Assembly: GCA_902590655.1 (NCBI GenBank)
Contig: CACIXQ010000008.1
Coordinates: 1-37,267, forward strand
Length of the DNA: 37,267 nt
Source: an uncultured marine group I thaumarchaeote
Lineage (GTDB): Archaea > Thermoproteota > Nitrososphaeria > Nitrososphaerales > Nitrosopumilaceae
Direction of reading: 5' to 3'
This document shows, one piece after another, positions 1 to 8,275 of the stretch (the stretch's first letter is position 1; each line of letters begins with the position of its first letter). The position numbers and the translations under genes are program-made. The notes under the pieces are model-generated. The model made no database searches. It was not told the DNA's origin and saw only the letters and a list, made by a program, of their open reading frames with translations.

Positions 1-660
1 TTGCTTGGTAGTTAATTTGTTCATCTCATACAGTGCACCAGAGATTATACCTGCATAGAAAAATGTGTAGAGAAATACCTGTGAATGAGTTGGATCAAGT
101 TGTGTAAGACTAACTGAAACCATTGAAAAGAAAACAAATGTTCCAACGAAAGAAATGATTTTACCTAAATAACCACTTCCTAACCCTACAATTTTTCGAG
201 TTGCCGCAGCCATCAAAACTATGCTAGATACAATCATGAAAGTTACGCCACCATTGTATTTGATCAATTCTGTTATCCATTCAATTATTCCTACGTCAAA
301 CATAGAACCATTAGGCATCATACTGCCTCCATGTAATGCAAAATTTACCGAACTGAACAATCCACCTATGACAAAGAAAAACAAAAACATCTTTACAATT
401 CCGCGCTTAAGAGGACTTCTAGACTCTGATGGTTTCATCACACGTTCGGTGATCTTCAATCCATAAAGAAATCCAATAGAGAATGTTGGTACAAACATGA
501 CGTATACTATCGTAGGAGTTTCAGTCGTAATACTTTCAATCACTGGTTGAAATACAACAAACAATGTTAGAGCAGATATAGCGGCTATAGAGAAAATGAT
601 AAAAGTTGAATATCGGACAAGTATAGAATCAGATTCGTCTGATTCTAACCAATTTGACAT
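1..660 (-). CDS. Multi-pass membrane protein, 3' end cut off by the window
   Basis: An open frame runs from an ATG at 660 to the window edge (220 codons, no stop), so the C-terminus is missing. The N-terminus is acidic, with two Glu-Ser-Asp triplets in residues 6-12. About five or six hydrophobic segments follow, including one near residues 20-40 rich in Ile, Ala and Val and a Phe-rich one after residue 90. This is an integral membrane protein. I recognise no catalytic motif and no family, so no function is given. An AT-rich TATA-like stretch lies 25-30 bp before the ATG (about 682-690), which fits a leaderless transcript. A perfect 9-bp inverted repeat lies within codons 5-12. The downstream neighbour lies outside the window. 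Confidence 0.75.
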   Translation of the reverse strand, partial: MSNWLESDESDSILVRYSTFIIFSIAAISALTLFVVFQPVIESITTETPTIVYVMFVPTFSIGFLYGLKITERVMKPSESRSPLKRGIVKMFLFFFVIGGLFSSVNFALHGGSMMPNGSMFDVGIIEWITELIKYNGGVTFMIVSSIVLMAAATRKIVGLGSGYLGKIISFVGTFVFFSMVSVSLTQLDPTHSQVFLYTFFYAGIISGALYEMNKLTTKQ

Positions 661-761
661 ATCAACAGATTAAAAAATATGGATTAAATGGGAAGTAAAA
701 AAATCATTTAGTTATTTGATCAATTCTGTTTACCCATACGTGTACCATCAAAGAAATATGC

Positions 762-1958
762 CTAAAATCCTGATTCCAATGGATTTTCTGGCTTGATTAT
801 CTCTCGTAGAATTATTGTTGCAAATGAACCACGAGAAAGGGAAAATGATACTATGTTATCATCTATGCTGTAATTATCACATTTTATTGAAGAATTTCGA
901 AAACCGCCCTCACTGCTTATTTCTTGCATATCATTGGAAAAAAAATCCTTGTGAGTTATTTCTTCATCACGTAAAATCTTTTCAATATAATTATGGAATC
1001 GAGTTTTTTTATAATATGAGTATCCTACAAACGGTATAGATAATCTTTGTAAGGGATCGTTTTCAAACTTTCCTAATTCACCAGCCTTATTGTAACAAAC
1101 ATCGTTAGATTGTGGTGAAAACAATTCCTCACCGGCATCTAGAGAACTGCTAAGAGTACAATTGAAAATATATGATTGATATGCTTGAACAAAAAACCTT
1201 CTTATTGATAGTGGTAATGCACGTAAAGTCTTGACTGGATTATTATGTTCTATCATTTCTTTCAATGCAATTTTTTCAAGATCCATACCTTTTGGAATTA
1301 TTTCTATTGCCTCAGAATATTTTGATGTATCAGACATTAATTGCCGTAGCTTGGTATTTTCATCACTATCATATTCAGAAGTAAAAGATAGTAGGAGATG
1401 TACTGCAGCAGTAAAGTTCTTCTGTATTATAGCTCTTCCGATAAGATGCGTTACTGCTCTACGTGAACCAAATCTTTGGTATCCATAAAAATTCAGAATT
1501 TTATCAAACTCACTAAATTTTTCTAATTCGTTTGATGCTCCATCAATTTTTATTCTAAAACGATTCCCGATCATATCTTTTTTTGATAATAATTTGTCTG
1601 TAAATCCAACTTTTGTTAAATTATACTTCTGCCCGCTTACTTCAAAATGTTTGTTAGTTTTGTATGTAGTAAATACAAACTGTTCTGTTATCGCGGAAGC
1701 ATCCTTCAGACCAAGTGATTTTAATCTTACACCATGTTTTTTAAAAATTTCATCTAATGCATGAGTTGTATCAATGCCATGTTTTTGTAACTTGTACACA
1801 GCAAAACCAGATTCAGAGCAAATCTTAGAACTGGACTTCTCTTTTATTAATTCAGAGACATAGAAATCTTCTTTTTCTTTTCGTATTACTCCCCCACAAC
1901 CAGAAAAATTTGTTGTATACGATAAAATTCCAATCTCAGAATCAATTTTGGGAATCAC
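762..1958 (-). CDS. truD: tRNA pseudouridine(13) synthase TruD
   Basis: TruD-family pseudouridine synthase, which converts U13 (in archaea also other uridines such as U35 in some tRNAs) to pseudouridine. At 398 aa it has the normal archaeal length. The catalytic motif GLKDASAITEQ (residues 83-93) supplies the nucleophile Asp86. The second TruD signature, YGYQRFGSRR followed by HxxGRA (158-175), is also present. The start is GTG at 1958, and its bases overlap the TGA stop of the secreted propeller gene upstream (GTGA, 4 bp), so translation is probably coupled. No ATG occurs near the N-terminus, and the sequence before the catalytic domain matches the expected TruD N-terminal motif (KEDFYVSE). 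The functional link to the upstream surface protein is unclear. Family assignment is secure; exact uridine specificity is not visible. Confidence 0.93.
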   Translation of the reverse strand: MIPKIDSEIGILSYTTNFSGCGGVIRKEKEDFYVSELIKEKSSSKICSESGFAVYKLQKHGIDTTHALDEIFKKHGVRLKSLGLKDASAITEQFVFTTYKTNKHFEVSGQKYNLTKVGFTDKLLSKKDMIGNRFRIKIDGASNELEKFSEFDKILNFYGYQRFGSRRAVTHLIGRAIIQKNFTAAVHLLLSFTSEYDSDENTKLRQLMSDTSKYSEAIEIIPKGMDLEKIALKEMIEHNNPVKTLRALPLSIRRFFVQAYQSYIFNCTLSSSLDAGEELFSPQSNDVCYNKAGELGKFENDPLQRLSIPFVGYSYYKKTRFHNYIEKILRDEEITHKDFFSNDMQEISSEGGFRNSSIKCDNYSIDDNIVSFSLSRGSFATIILREIIKPENPLESGF

Positions 1959-3640
1959 ACTACTGTCACTGTAATAAACTGAGAAACAGCAATGTCATCA
2001 GTGTATGCACCAAGAAGTACTTTATGTGTGCCTGATAATGCATGTTCGCTTGCCATGATCTCTACTGTGACAGATGTTTCATTGGAAAGTGAAAAATTAT
2101 CTTCATGTGTGATAATTACATCTGAAAATGTTGATGTTGAGGAAGAATTCACATTAACATCAAAAGTGCTTGAAACTAATGACTTAATCTCAAGTACAAG
2201 CTGAGTAGTTTGCCCTTTTTCTAAAGTAATTTGTTTCCTCTCAATGTCAACAGAAAATGGAGGTAAGATTGATGTGTCTACAACACCGATATTATTTTCA
2301 ACCCACTCAGTAAACCAAATTTTTTTTCCATCAGGTGCAAAGTCAAATACTTGTGCAACTCCACAATAATCAATTCCCTCACAATCAGCCCAATTTGGAT
2401 TCCTCGAAGGAATTGTGTATTCTATCAATGTTTCAGTAGATGGATTGAACACACCAATTCGATTTGCGGTTTGCTCATTCATAATGAGATTACCATCATA
2501 ATGTTCAATCCAATATGGTCTTGACACAGGATTTTTTATAACACCAGATGCATTGCCATAGGAATCAATCGTAGGAATCGATGTTGTGTATTTTGTAAAT
2601 TCTTCAGTTTTAGGATCAAAGCTGAAAAAATAACTACTTGATGTATCAGCTAACCAAATCTTCTGAGCTGGTCCAACTGTAACACCATTTGGTGTAGTAA
2701 GTCCTGGTGGAAAATTGTACCATTCAACAAAATCTTGTAAAAGTAGACCCTGAGTTACTTCACCCTGTGTTGATTGAAACTCATATCCAGTGTAATCAAA
2801 CTTCACTAGTATACCTTGTCCACTTGGAACCCAATTTGTATACCAAACATTCTTGTCTGAATCAATTGCAAAATCACTGGTAACAGCATCTGGTACAACA
2901 GATGGGATTGAGTAGTGGCGTAATCCCTCCCTGTCTTGTGCATAATCCAAAAATGAAAGCCTACCTCCAGAAAAATCATTAATAATAATTTTTGATCCAT
3001 CGATAACTAATTTTTGTGGTAGTGATGATTTACTTTCATCAGTTTGTGAGTAGGAAATTCTATCATATGTCTCTTCATCTATTGTGAATTTCCATATTGC
3101 GTCTGTTGTTTCATCAGTAAACCAAACACTTCCATCAGGAAAATAATCAATTCCCCAGATCATAGAACGTAATTTTGATGGTTGCGCATTGTTTTCAAGT
3201 GCAGACATAATGTATATTTTTTCTACATCCTCCCATGTCGTGTTATTATATTCAGTGAAAGTTTCCGTTAGTGGAACAAATTTTGCAACGTCACCAGTGT
3301 TTGTTTCTGCAAACCATACATTTCCATTGTGATCTACTGTAATTGCAAGTGGTTGTGTGCATTCAGTAGGTATTTTGTATTCTTTGACATATTGATTTGA
3401 TAATGGTTGATCATTTGTAGAACAAAATTGTAATTTTTCACCAGAATTATATCCTAGATCCAAACCAAGTGCGTCAGGATCAAATGCATCAAATTCCTCA
3501 ACAGTTGGAATACCCATATCATCCTCAAGACTGGAATCACCAAACCATTGCGCAGGGTTTATCGCTATTGTAATTCCAGAAGTTAACATAATTCCAGCAA
3601 CAACTGCAAAGAATAGAATTCCCTTTTGTCTTGTTTTCAT
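1955..3640 (-). CDS. Secreted or membrane-anchored Vgb/NHL-type beta-propeller protein
   Basis: 561 aa. Residues 8-27 form a hydrophobic signal anchor after a basic start (MKTRQK). From about residue 85 to 465 there are repeated blade motifs of the streptogramin-lyase/NHL kind, for example ITVDHNGNVWFAET, with recurring DG/DN-VWF(T/A)(D/E) strands. The last 95 residues or so look like an Ig-like beta-sandwich of alternating Val/Thr/Ser strands. Most of the protein should lie outside the cytoplasm. Thaumarchaea carry many such propellers, and true streptogramin lyase activity is unlikely without further evidence. A TATA-like element (3662-3670) sits about 26 bp before the ATG. The 3' end overlaps truD by 4 bp. 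The fold is well supported; the ligand or substrate is unknown. Confidence 0.8.
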   Translation of the reverse strand: MKTRQKGILFFAVVAGIMLTSGITIAINPAQWFGDSSLEDDMGIPTVEEFDAFDPDALGLDLGYNSGEKLQFCSTNDQPLSNQYVKEYKIPTECTQPLAITVDHNGNVWFAETNTGDVAKFVPLTETFTEYNNTTWEDVEKIYIMSALENNAQPSKLRSMIWGIDYFPDGSVWFTDETTDAIWKFTIDEETYDRISYSQTDESKSSLPQKLVIDGSKIIINDFSGGRLSFLDYAQDREGLRHYSIPSVVPDAVTSDFAIDSDKNVWYTNWVPSGQGILVKFDYTGYEFQSTQGEVTQGLLLQDFVEWYNFPPGLTTPNGVTVGPAQKIWLADTSSSYFFSFDPKTEEFTKYTTSIPTIDSYGNASGVIKNPVSRPYWIEHYDGNLIMNEQTANRIGVFNPSTETLIEYTIPSRNPNWADCEGIDYCGVAQVFDFAPDGKKIWFTEWVENNIGVVDTSILPPFSVDIERKQITLEKGQTTQLVLEIKSLVSSTFDVNVNSSSTSTFSDVIITHEDNFSLSNETSVTVEIMASEHALSGTHKVLLGAYTDDIAVSQFITVTVV

Positions 3641-3661
3641 AGTAACATGCGAATCTATCTA

Positions 3662-3671
3662 CATTATATCT
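3662..3671 (-). promoter_or_regulatory. TATA-like box for the propeller-truD transcript
   Basis: On the minus strand the sequence reads agatataatg and is centred about 26 bp before the ATG at 3640. This is the distance expected between a TATA box and the start of a leaderless archaeal transcript. It is called from position and base composition only. Confidence 0.4.
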
Positions 3672-3694
3672 GATTGGGAATGAATAACAAAAAA

Positions 3695-4045
3695 TTATAA
3701 AAGTTTTAAATCTCCAGTGATTTTATCAATACTTTCCTCAGGTGCAGGACCGATTGATATGCAAGTAATTGTTCCAGGAGCAATCTGCGTATGCCCGGCG
3801 TCAGTGACCTCAGACCATGGAACAGCAAGTTCAATAGCGTCCTGTTTTACTTGTTCAAGTTCCTTTAGATTTGAAACTTTCAGCACAACTTTTTCTTGAC
3901 CTACCCACCATTCTGAGAACCACTCAGGATTGGATTTCCTAACATGCTCAGCACCCAATACACATGCATGACCAACCTGGGCTGCAATTTTTCCTTTTCC
4001 CATATCAAGATCAGTTCTTACTACAATAACCTGCTTTATTGTCAT
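3695..4045 (-). CDS. pth2: Peptidyl-tRNA hydrolase, Pth2 type
   Basis: Pth2 releases tRNA from prematurely dissociated peptidyl-tRNA, cleaving the ester bond and recycling tRNA in the cytoplasm. The 116-aa length is typical of archaeal Pth2. The N-terminal QVIVVRTDLDMGKGKIAAQ block (residues 5-23), followed by VGHAC, is the family signature and includes the conserved Lys and His positions. The C-terminal part contains VTDAGHTQIAPGT, also diagnostic. The start is ATG at 4045 with a TATA-like stretch 20-25 bp upstream in the divergent intergenic region shared with the reductase. After the TAA stop the minus strand has a short T run that could end transcription. Confidence 0.95.
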   Translation of the reverse strand: MTIKQVIVVRTDLDMGKGKIAAQVGHACVLGAEHVRKSNPEWFSEWWVGQEKVVLKVSNLKELEQVKQDAIELAVPWSEVTDAGHTQIAPGTITCISIGPAPEESIDKITGDLKLL

Positions 4046-4126
4046 ACATATGCAAGAACTATGTATTATGAAAAACTTTGGGATTTATTCGAAACATAAT
4101 TGTACTAATAGATATTTTGTGTGTTT

Positions 4127-5281
4127 ATGGAGGAATATGATGTGGTAATTGCTGGTGGCAGTATTTCTGGATTAATGACTGCGAGAGAAATAGCCAAAAA
4201 AGGACATTCTGTTTTAGTTCTAGAAGAAGGGTTCGAAATTGGAACGCCTGATCATTGTGGGGGTTTAGTTAGTACATCAGCGTTATCTGAGTTAGGAATA
4301 GAACCAACACAAAAGACATTTGATTCAACGATTGATTCGGCTCTAATTTATGCACCTAGTGGTAATCATATAGAAATCAATTCAAAAAAGCAGAAAGTTA
4401 TTGTGGTTAATAGAAGAGAACTTGACAAGCAAGTAGCTAGACAGGCTGAACAAGCTGGTGCTGAGATTAGAGTAAAAACTGGTTTTAAAGAAAAAACAAA
4501 ACTTGGTGTTAAAACCACTGATGGTGAGATTGGATGTAAAATTCTAGTAGATTGTAGAGGAGTAGGTGCTTTGATAAATAATGATAGAGATGGGGTTTTG
4601 CTTTCTGCCCAGTATGAAGTTTATGCAGATTGGATAAAAGATGGTAGGGTCGAGGTATATTTTGATAATGTAAAATATCCTGGTTTTTTTGCATGGATAA
4701 TTCCATCTGGTAATGGCACAGGTAAAGTTGGTATTGCTGGTAGAGAGATTAATGTATCAAACCTAATGGAACAATTTCTGAAGAGCAAAGGAAATCATTC
4801 TACTATAAGAAAGATTTTTGCCCCTATATGGATCAAAGGACCCATCAAAAATTTTGTCACTGGAAACACAGTAATAGCTGGTGATGCTGCAGGACAATCA
4901 AAACCAACTACAGCAGGTGGAATCTACTCATGTGGTATGGGTGGAATTTTTGCAGGTAATGCAATAACAAAATATCTAGAATCTGAGGATAATGCACAGC
5001 TTAAACAATATCAAAAAGATTGGCATAGTAAATTTGGTAAGGAATTTGAAAAGCAACGTCTTGCTAGAAAAATTCTTGAAAGGATAGACAACAAAACAAT
5101 CGACAGTGTTTTTGATACCATTACACCAGAGATCACAGATGAAATTTCAAACAAAGATGATTTTGATTTCCATGCATCATCTATTGTAAAATTACTTGGC
5201 ATGCGCAAATCACTAAATGCAGCTCAAAATATAATTAGTGCAGAAATAAAACACATCCTAAATTATTCAACAACTAGGTAA
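4127..5281 (+). CDS. Geranylgeranyl reductase family flavoprotein
   Basis: 384 aa FAD-dependent oxidoreductase of the geranylgeranyl reductase family. In archaea these enzymes saturate the isoprenoid chains of ether lipids (digeranylgeranylglycerophospholipid reductase) or of quinones. The dinucleotide-binding loop near residues 6-15 reads VVIAGGSISG, a variant of GxGxxG. An HCGG motif follows near residue 44, and the later VIAGDAAGQSKPTTAGG segment is the second FAD-contact motif typical of the family. I chose the ATG at 4127 (MEEYD) rather than the GTG six bases earlier because the Rossmann strand begins directly after it. The exact substrate (lipid core or menaquinone side chain) cannot be read from sequence. 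Confidence 0.85.
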   Translation: MEEYDVVIAGGSISGLMTAREIAKKGHSVLVLEEGFEIGTPDHCGGLVSTSALSELGIEPTQKTFDSTIDSALIYAPSGNHIEINSKKQKVIVVNRRELDKQVARQAEQAGAEIRVKTGFKEKTKLGVKTTDGEIGCKILVDCRGVGALINNDRDGVLLSAQYEVYADWIKDGRVEVYFDNVKYPGFFAWIIPSGNGTGKVGIAGREINVSNLMEQFLKSKGNHSTIRKIFAPIWIKGPIKNFVTGNTVIAGDAAGQSKPTTAGGIYSCGMGGIFAGNAITKYLESEDNAQLKQYQKDWHSKFGKEFEKQRLARKILERIDNKTIDSVFDTITPEITDEISNKDDFDFHASSIVKLLGMRKSLNAAQNIISAEIKHILNYSTTR

Positions 5282-5285
5282 GCAA

Positions 5286-5296
5286 GGTATAAATGC
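5286..5296 (+). promoter_or_regulatory. TATA box of the Zn-ribbon/aEF-1beta/Cdc48 operon
   Basis: The sequence ggtataaatgc lies directly after the reductase stop and is centred about 28-29 bp before the ATG at 5320. It is a close match to an archaeal TATA box at the spacing for a leaderless mRNA. It supports the start at 5320 rather than the TTG at 5314. Confidence 0.55.
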
Positions 5297-5319
5297 CCTT
5301 GTAAGGCAACGAGTTGTAT

Positions 5320-5502
5320 ATGTCAACAAATCTTGAATTACCAATATGTAGTTGCTGTCACAGACATATCATGCCTAATGATAAATGTGTGAAATTTAAG
5401 TGTCCAAACTGTGATAATGGTGATCTATTCTGGCGATGCGAAAGTTGTAGAATATCTGTAAGAAGTTATACATGTTCGTCTTGTAATTTTCAAGGTCCTT
5501 AA
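5320..5502 (+). CDS. Small two-zinc ribbon protein (DUF1610-like, HVO_2753 type)
   Basis: 60 aa, with four CxxC-type pairs at C10/C13, C28/C31, C40/C43 and C52/C55, enough for two zinc ribbons. This layout and the ending SCNFQGP match the small archaeal zinc-finger family often annotated as an RNA-binding Zn-ribbon protein. It is commonly found directly upstream of aEF-1beta, as here, so a role near translation is plausible but unproven. A TATA box is well placed for a leaderless start at the ATG at 5320. The gene is followed after 3 bases by aEF-1beta. Confidence 0.88.
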   Translation: MSTNLELPICSCCHRHIMPNDKCVKFKCPNCDNGDLFWRCESCRISVRSYTCSSCNFQGP

Positions 5503-5505
5503 AAA

Positions 5506-5787
5506 TTGGCACAGTTATTATTTATCACAAAAATTCTTCCTACCGGAACAGAGATAGATCTGAACAAGCTCGTTGAAGGAATTAAGGGATCATTAAAGGA
5601 TGGCATACAATTAAGGAATCACCAACTTGAGCCACTAGCTTTTGGCTTACATTTTATCAAGGCTGAATTTATCCTAGATGATAAAGAGGGTCAGATGGAT
5701 TCGCTAGAAAATGCAGTGAAATCTGTAGATGGTGTTAGTGAATTTGAGGTTCTAAATATGAGTAGAATGTCAGTTGACATGAAATAG
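5506..5787 (+). CDS. ef1b: Translation elongation factor aEF-1beta
   Basis: 93 aa, the normal size for the archaeal guanine-nucleotide exchange factor that recharges EF-1alpha with GTP. The [14 protein letters not shown] segment (residues 47-60), the earlier [13 protein letters not shown] stretch and the C-terminal [14 protein letters not shown] are the conserved parts of the family's ferredoxin-like fold. The start is a TTG at 5506. No ATG is available and the second residue lines up with family N-termini. The gene sits between the Zn-ribbon gene (3-base gap) and cdc48 (8-base gap), so the three are almost surely one transcript. Confidence 0.93.
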   Translation: MAQLLFITKILPTGTEIDLNKLVEGIKGSLKDGIQLRNHQLEPLAFGLHFIKAEFILDDKEGQMDSLENAVKSVDGVSEFEVLNMSRMSVDMK

Positions 5788-5792
5788 GTGAT
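5786..5792 (+). promoter_or_regulatory. Shine-Dalgarno site fixing the TTG start of cdc48
   Basis: The sequence aggtgat matches the complement of the 16S rRNA 3' end and ends 3 bases before the TTG at 5796. It overlaps the stop codon of aEF-1beta. It supports an unusual TTG start where no in-frame ATG occurs before codon 10. Confidence 0.55.
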
Positions 5793-5795
5793 TTC

Positions 5796-7967
5796 TTGGT
5801 CGATGAAAAAATTCTATTACAAATGAGAGTGGATGAATCTAAGCAAAGAGATGTTGGAAAAAGAAGAGCCAGAATTGGTCATAATGCAATGGACTACCTA
5901 CATGTTGCTCCAGGAGATATTATTGAAATAAAGGGTACTAAAACAAGTTGTGCAATTGTATGGCCATCAGATGAGGATGAAAAAAACCCTGACTCTATTC
6001 GTCTAGACGGGCAAACTAGAAAAAATATTGGTGCAGCTATAGGTGATGTGGTTTTTGTGAAAAAAGTTAAGGTAAAAACTGCAAAGAATGTCAAACTAAT
6101 GCCAGTAAATGATGTTGTTACTATAGATAAGGAATTTACTGATTTTGTAAAAAATAGATTGAAAGGATTACCCCTCACCATAGGTGATGAAATATCAGTA
6201 ATGATTCTTGGAAATTCAATGGAGTTTAAGATTAGTAAGTCTACACCAAAAGGAATTGTTAAGATTGAACGTTCTACTATTCTAAAAATACTTTCTGAAA
6301 CATCAACTGACAAAAGAACACGGATTACCTATGAGGAAATAGGTGGATTGGGTGGCACAGTTAAGGCTATGCGTGAAATAGTTGAATTGCCTTTAAGGCA
6401 TCCAGAATTATTCAGTAGGCTAGGAGTTGAGCCACATAGTGGTGTGTTACTTTATGGTCCACCAGGTTGTGGTAAAACATTACTTGCTAGAGTTATTGCA
6501 AGTGAATCAGATGCTAACATGTATCTCATCAATGGCCCAGAAATTATGAACAAGTATTATGGTGAAACTGAGGCTAAACTTCGAGATATATTCAAGGAAG
6601 CAAAGGATAACTCACCTAGCATAATATTCATAGATGAAATTGATGCTATTGCGCCAAAGCGAGAAGAAGTTTATGGAGATGTTGAGAAACGAGTTGTCGC
6701 GCAACTTTTAGCATTGATGGATGGGCTTACTGATAGGGGAAATGTAATTGTTCTTGGTGCATCAAACCGTCCTGATAGTGTGGATCCAGCACTACGAAGG
6801 CCTGGAAGATTCGACAGAGAAATGGAAATATCTGTACCTAATGCAGACGGTAGATTAGAAATTTTACAAATACATACACGTGGTATGCCTCTTGCAACAG
6901 ATATTGATTTGAAGAGCTTTGCAAATGATCTTCATGGATACACTGGCGCAGATATCAAATCATTATGTAGGGAAAGTGCAATAAAGGCAATACGACGTTA
7001 CTTACCAGAAATTGATCTTGAAAATGAACGTATACCAGCAAAAATATTAGAGTCAATGGAAATAAAACTTCGTGACTTTTACGATGCAACATTAGAAGTA
7101 ATTCCAACAGCTATGCGAGAATTTTATGTTGAACGTGCAAAAGTTTGGTGGGATAATGTTGGTGGATTAAATGATGAAAAAAAGATATTGGAAGATAACA
7201 TGGTTGCTGCTATCAATTCTCCGAATAAATTTAAGAAAATGGGTGTAAAACCACCTAGAGGTGTACTGCTTTATGGTCCACCAGGTTGTGGTAAAACATT
7301 ACTTGCAAGGGCATTAGCGGCTGAGTGTGGTGCAAATATGATTTTGGTTAGAGGACCAGAAATACTATCAAAATGGGTTGGAGAATCGGAAAAGGCAATA
7401 AGAGAAATTTTCCGAAAGGCAAAAGCATCAGCTCCATGTGTTGTTATTTTTGATGAACTTGATTCACTTGCAAAATCTAAAATGAAAGATGAACACAATC
7501 ATGGAGAAACAATACTTAGTCAAATGTTAACTGAAATGGAGGACAGTGGTACATCGAATATAATAATAGTTGGAATTACAAATAGACCTGATTTAATTGA
7601 TAATTCAATGTTACGTAATGAAAGACTTGACATTGTTTTATTTGTTCAGCCACCAGATGAAAAAAACCGATTAGAAATAATTAAGATATTAACTGACAAC
7701 ATGCCACTTGCAAATGACGTTAACTTGAATGAAATTGCAGTATCTACACAAAATTATACTGGAGCTGATTTGGCTTCATTATGTAGGGAAGCAGCAGTTA
7801 ATGCTATGCAAAAAGATTCATCAAAGATTACTAGTAACGATTTTGCTGTGGCATTAAAGAGAGTTAGGCCATCAATGACTAAAGAAATTGATAAATGGTA
7901 CAGCGATATTAAAGCTGAAGTTTCAAACATAATTCCCAAACCTGCAGGGGATACATTCTATCGATAA
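5796..7967 (+). CDS. cdc48: Cdc48/VCP-like double AAA+ ATPase
   Basis: 723 aa protein unfoldase. Residues 5-100 form the double-psi-barrel N-domain ([17 protein letters not shown]), followed by the second N-subdomain to about 165. The D1 ring has Walker A GPPGCGKT at 221-228, Walker B IIFIDEID at 276-283 and the Arg-finger segment RRPGRFD at 334-340. D2 has Walker A at 494-501, Walker B IFDELD at 551-556 and an altered second-region segment, LRNERLD (606-612), in place of the usual LRPGRLD; both arginines are kept. The last three residues, Phe-Tyr-Arg, form an HbYX motif of the kind used to dock on the 20S proteasome. The start is TTG, supported by a strong ribosome-binding site. It is in one operon with aEF-1beta upstream and a winged-helix gene 2 bases downstream. 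Archaea often have several Cdc48 paralogues; this may be the more divergent one. Confidence 0.93.
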   Translation: MVDEKILLQMRVDESKQRDVGKRRARIGHNAMDYLHVAPGDIIEIKGTKTSCAIVWPSDEDEKNPDSIRLDGQTRKNIGAAIGDVVFVKKVKVKTAKNVKLMPVNDVVTIDKEFTDFVKNRLKGLPLTIGDEISVMILGNSMEFKISKSTPKGIVKIERSTILKILSETSTDKRTRITYEEIGGLGGTVKAMREIVELPLRHPELFSRLGVEPHSGVLLYGPPGCGKTLLARVIASESDANMYLINGPEIMNKYYGETEAKLRDIFKEAKDNSPSIIFIDEIDAIAPKREEVYGDVEKRVVAQLLALMDGLTDRGNVIVLGASNRPDSVDPALRRPGRFDREMEISVPNADGRLEILQIHTRGMPLATDIDLKSFANDLHGYTGADIKSLCRESAIKAIRRYLPEIDLENERIPAKILESMEIKLRDFYDATLEVIPTAMREFYVERAKVWWDNVGGLNDEKKILEDNMVAAINSPNKFKKMGVKPPRGVLLYGPPGCGKTLLARALAAECGANMILVRGPEILSKWVGESEKAIREIFRKAKASAPCVVIFDELDSLAKSKMKDEHNHGETILSQMLTEMEDSGTSNIIIVGITNRPDLIDNSMLRNERLDIVLFVQPPDEKNRLEIIKILTDNMPLANDVNLNEIAVSTQNYTGADLASLCREAAVNAMQKDSSKITSNDFAVALKRVRPSMTKEIDKWYSDIKAEVSNIIPKPAGDTFYR

Positions 7968-7969
7968 AA

Positions 7970-8275
7970 TTGACTGTAAAATATAAGAATATAGTAATGG
8001 AGAAAGTCGAAGAAAAAGGTTCTATTACTGATACAACACTGATTAAAAGTCTAGTGAAGGATGGTTATCATATATCGGATGATCTTTTCAATAAAACATT
8101 ACTAGACATGGAAATAATGGGTCTGATAAATGTAAACTGGCTTACTAAGGATACACGTAGAATCGAGATTGTTACTAACAAAGAAGAAGATGACGATGTT
8201 GAATTACAGAATCAGAAATCATTAGAAAAAGACTATGAAGATAGTTTTCCTGAACCTAATGATACCATCAATTAA
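7970..8275 (+). CDS. Small protein with predicted winged-helix fold
   Basis: 101 aa with no family that I recognise with certainty. Residues 5-70 alternate helix-turn-helix-like segments (IVMEKVEEKGSITDTTLIKS, then DDLFNKTLLDMEIMGLI) and end in a beta-like stretch, RRIEIV. This pattern is typical of a winged helix. The last 30 residues are very acidic (EEDDD onwards) and probably unstructured. The start is TTG, 2 bases after the cdc48 stop, so it is almost certainly cotranscribed and may be a small partner or regulator of the operon. Its end overlaps the convergent ctaB by 4 bases. Confidence 0.7.
   Translation: MTVKYKNIVMEKVEEKGSITDTTLIKSLVKDGYHISDDLFNKTLLDMEIMGLINVNWLTKDTRRIEIVTNKEEDDDVELQNQKSLEKDYEDSFPEPNDTIN

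Noticed and set aside
257-730. An 18-base direct repeat (tatttgatcaattctgtt at 257-274 and 713-730)
   Set aside because: One copy is in coding sequence and one in an AT-rich gap. A repeat of this length can arise by chance in 37 kb of AT-rich DNA, and nothing else flanks it.
5894-6313. 139-codon frame opposite the Cdc48 N-domain
   Set aside because: The plus-strand frame has clear domain conservation; the antisense frame is low in complexity and lacks any recognisable motif.
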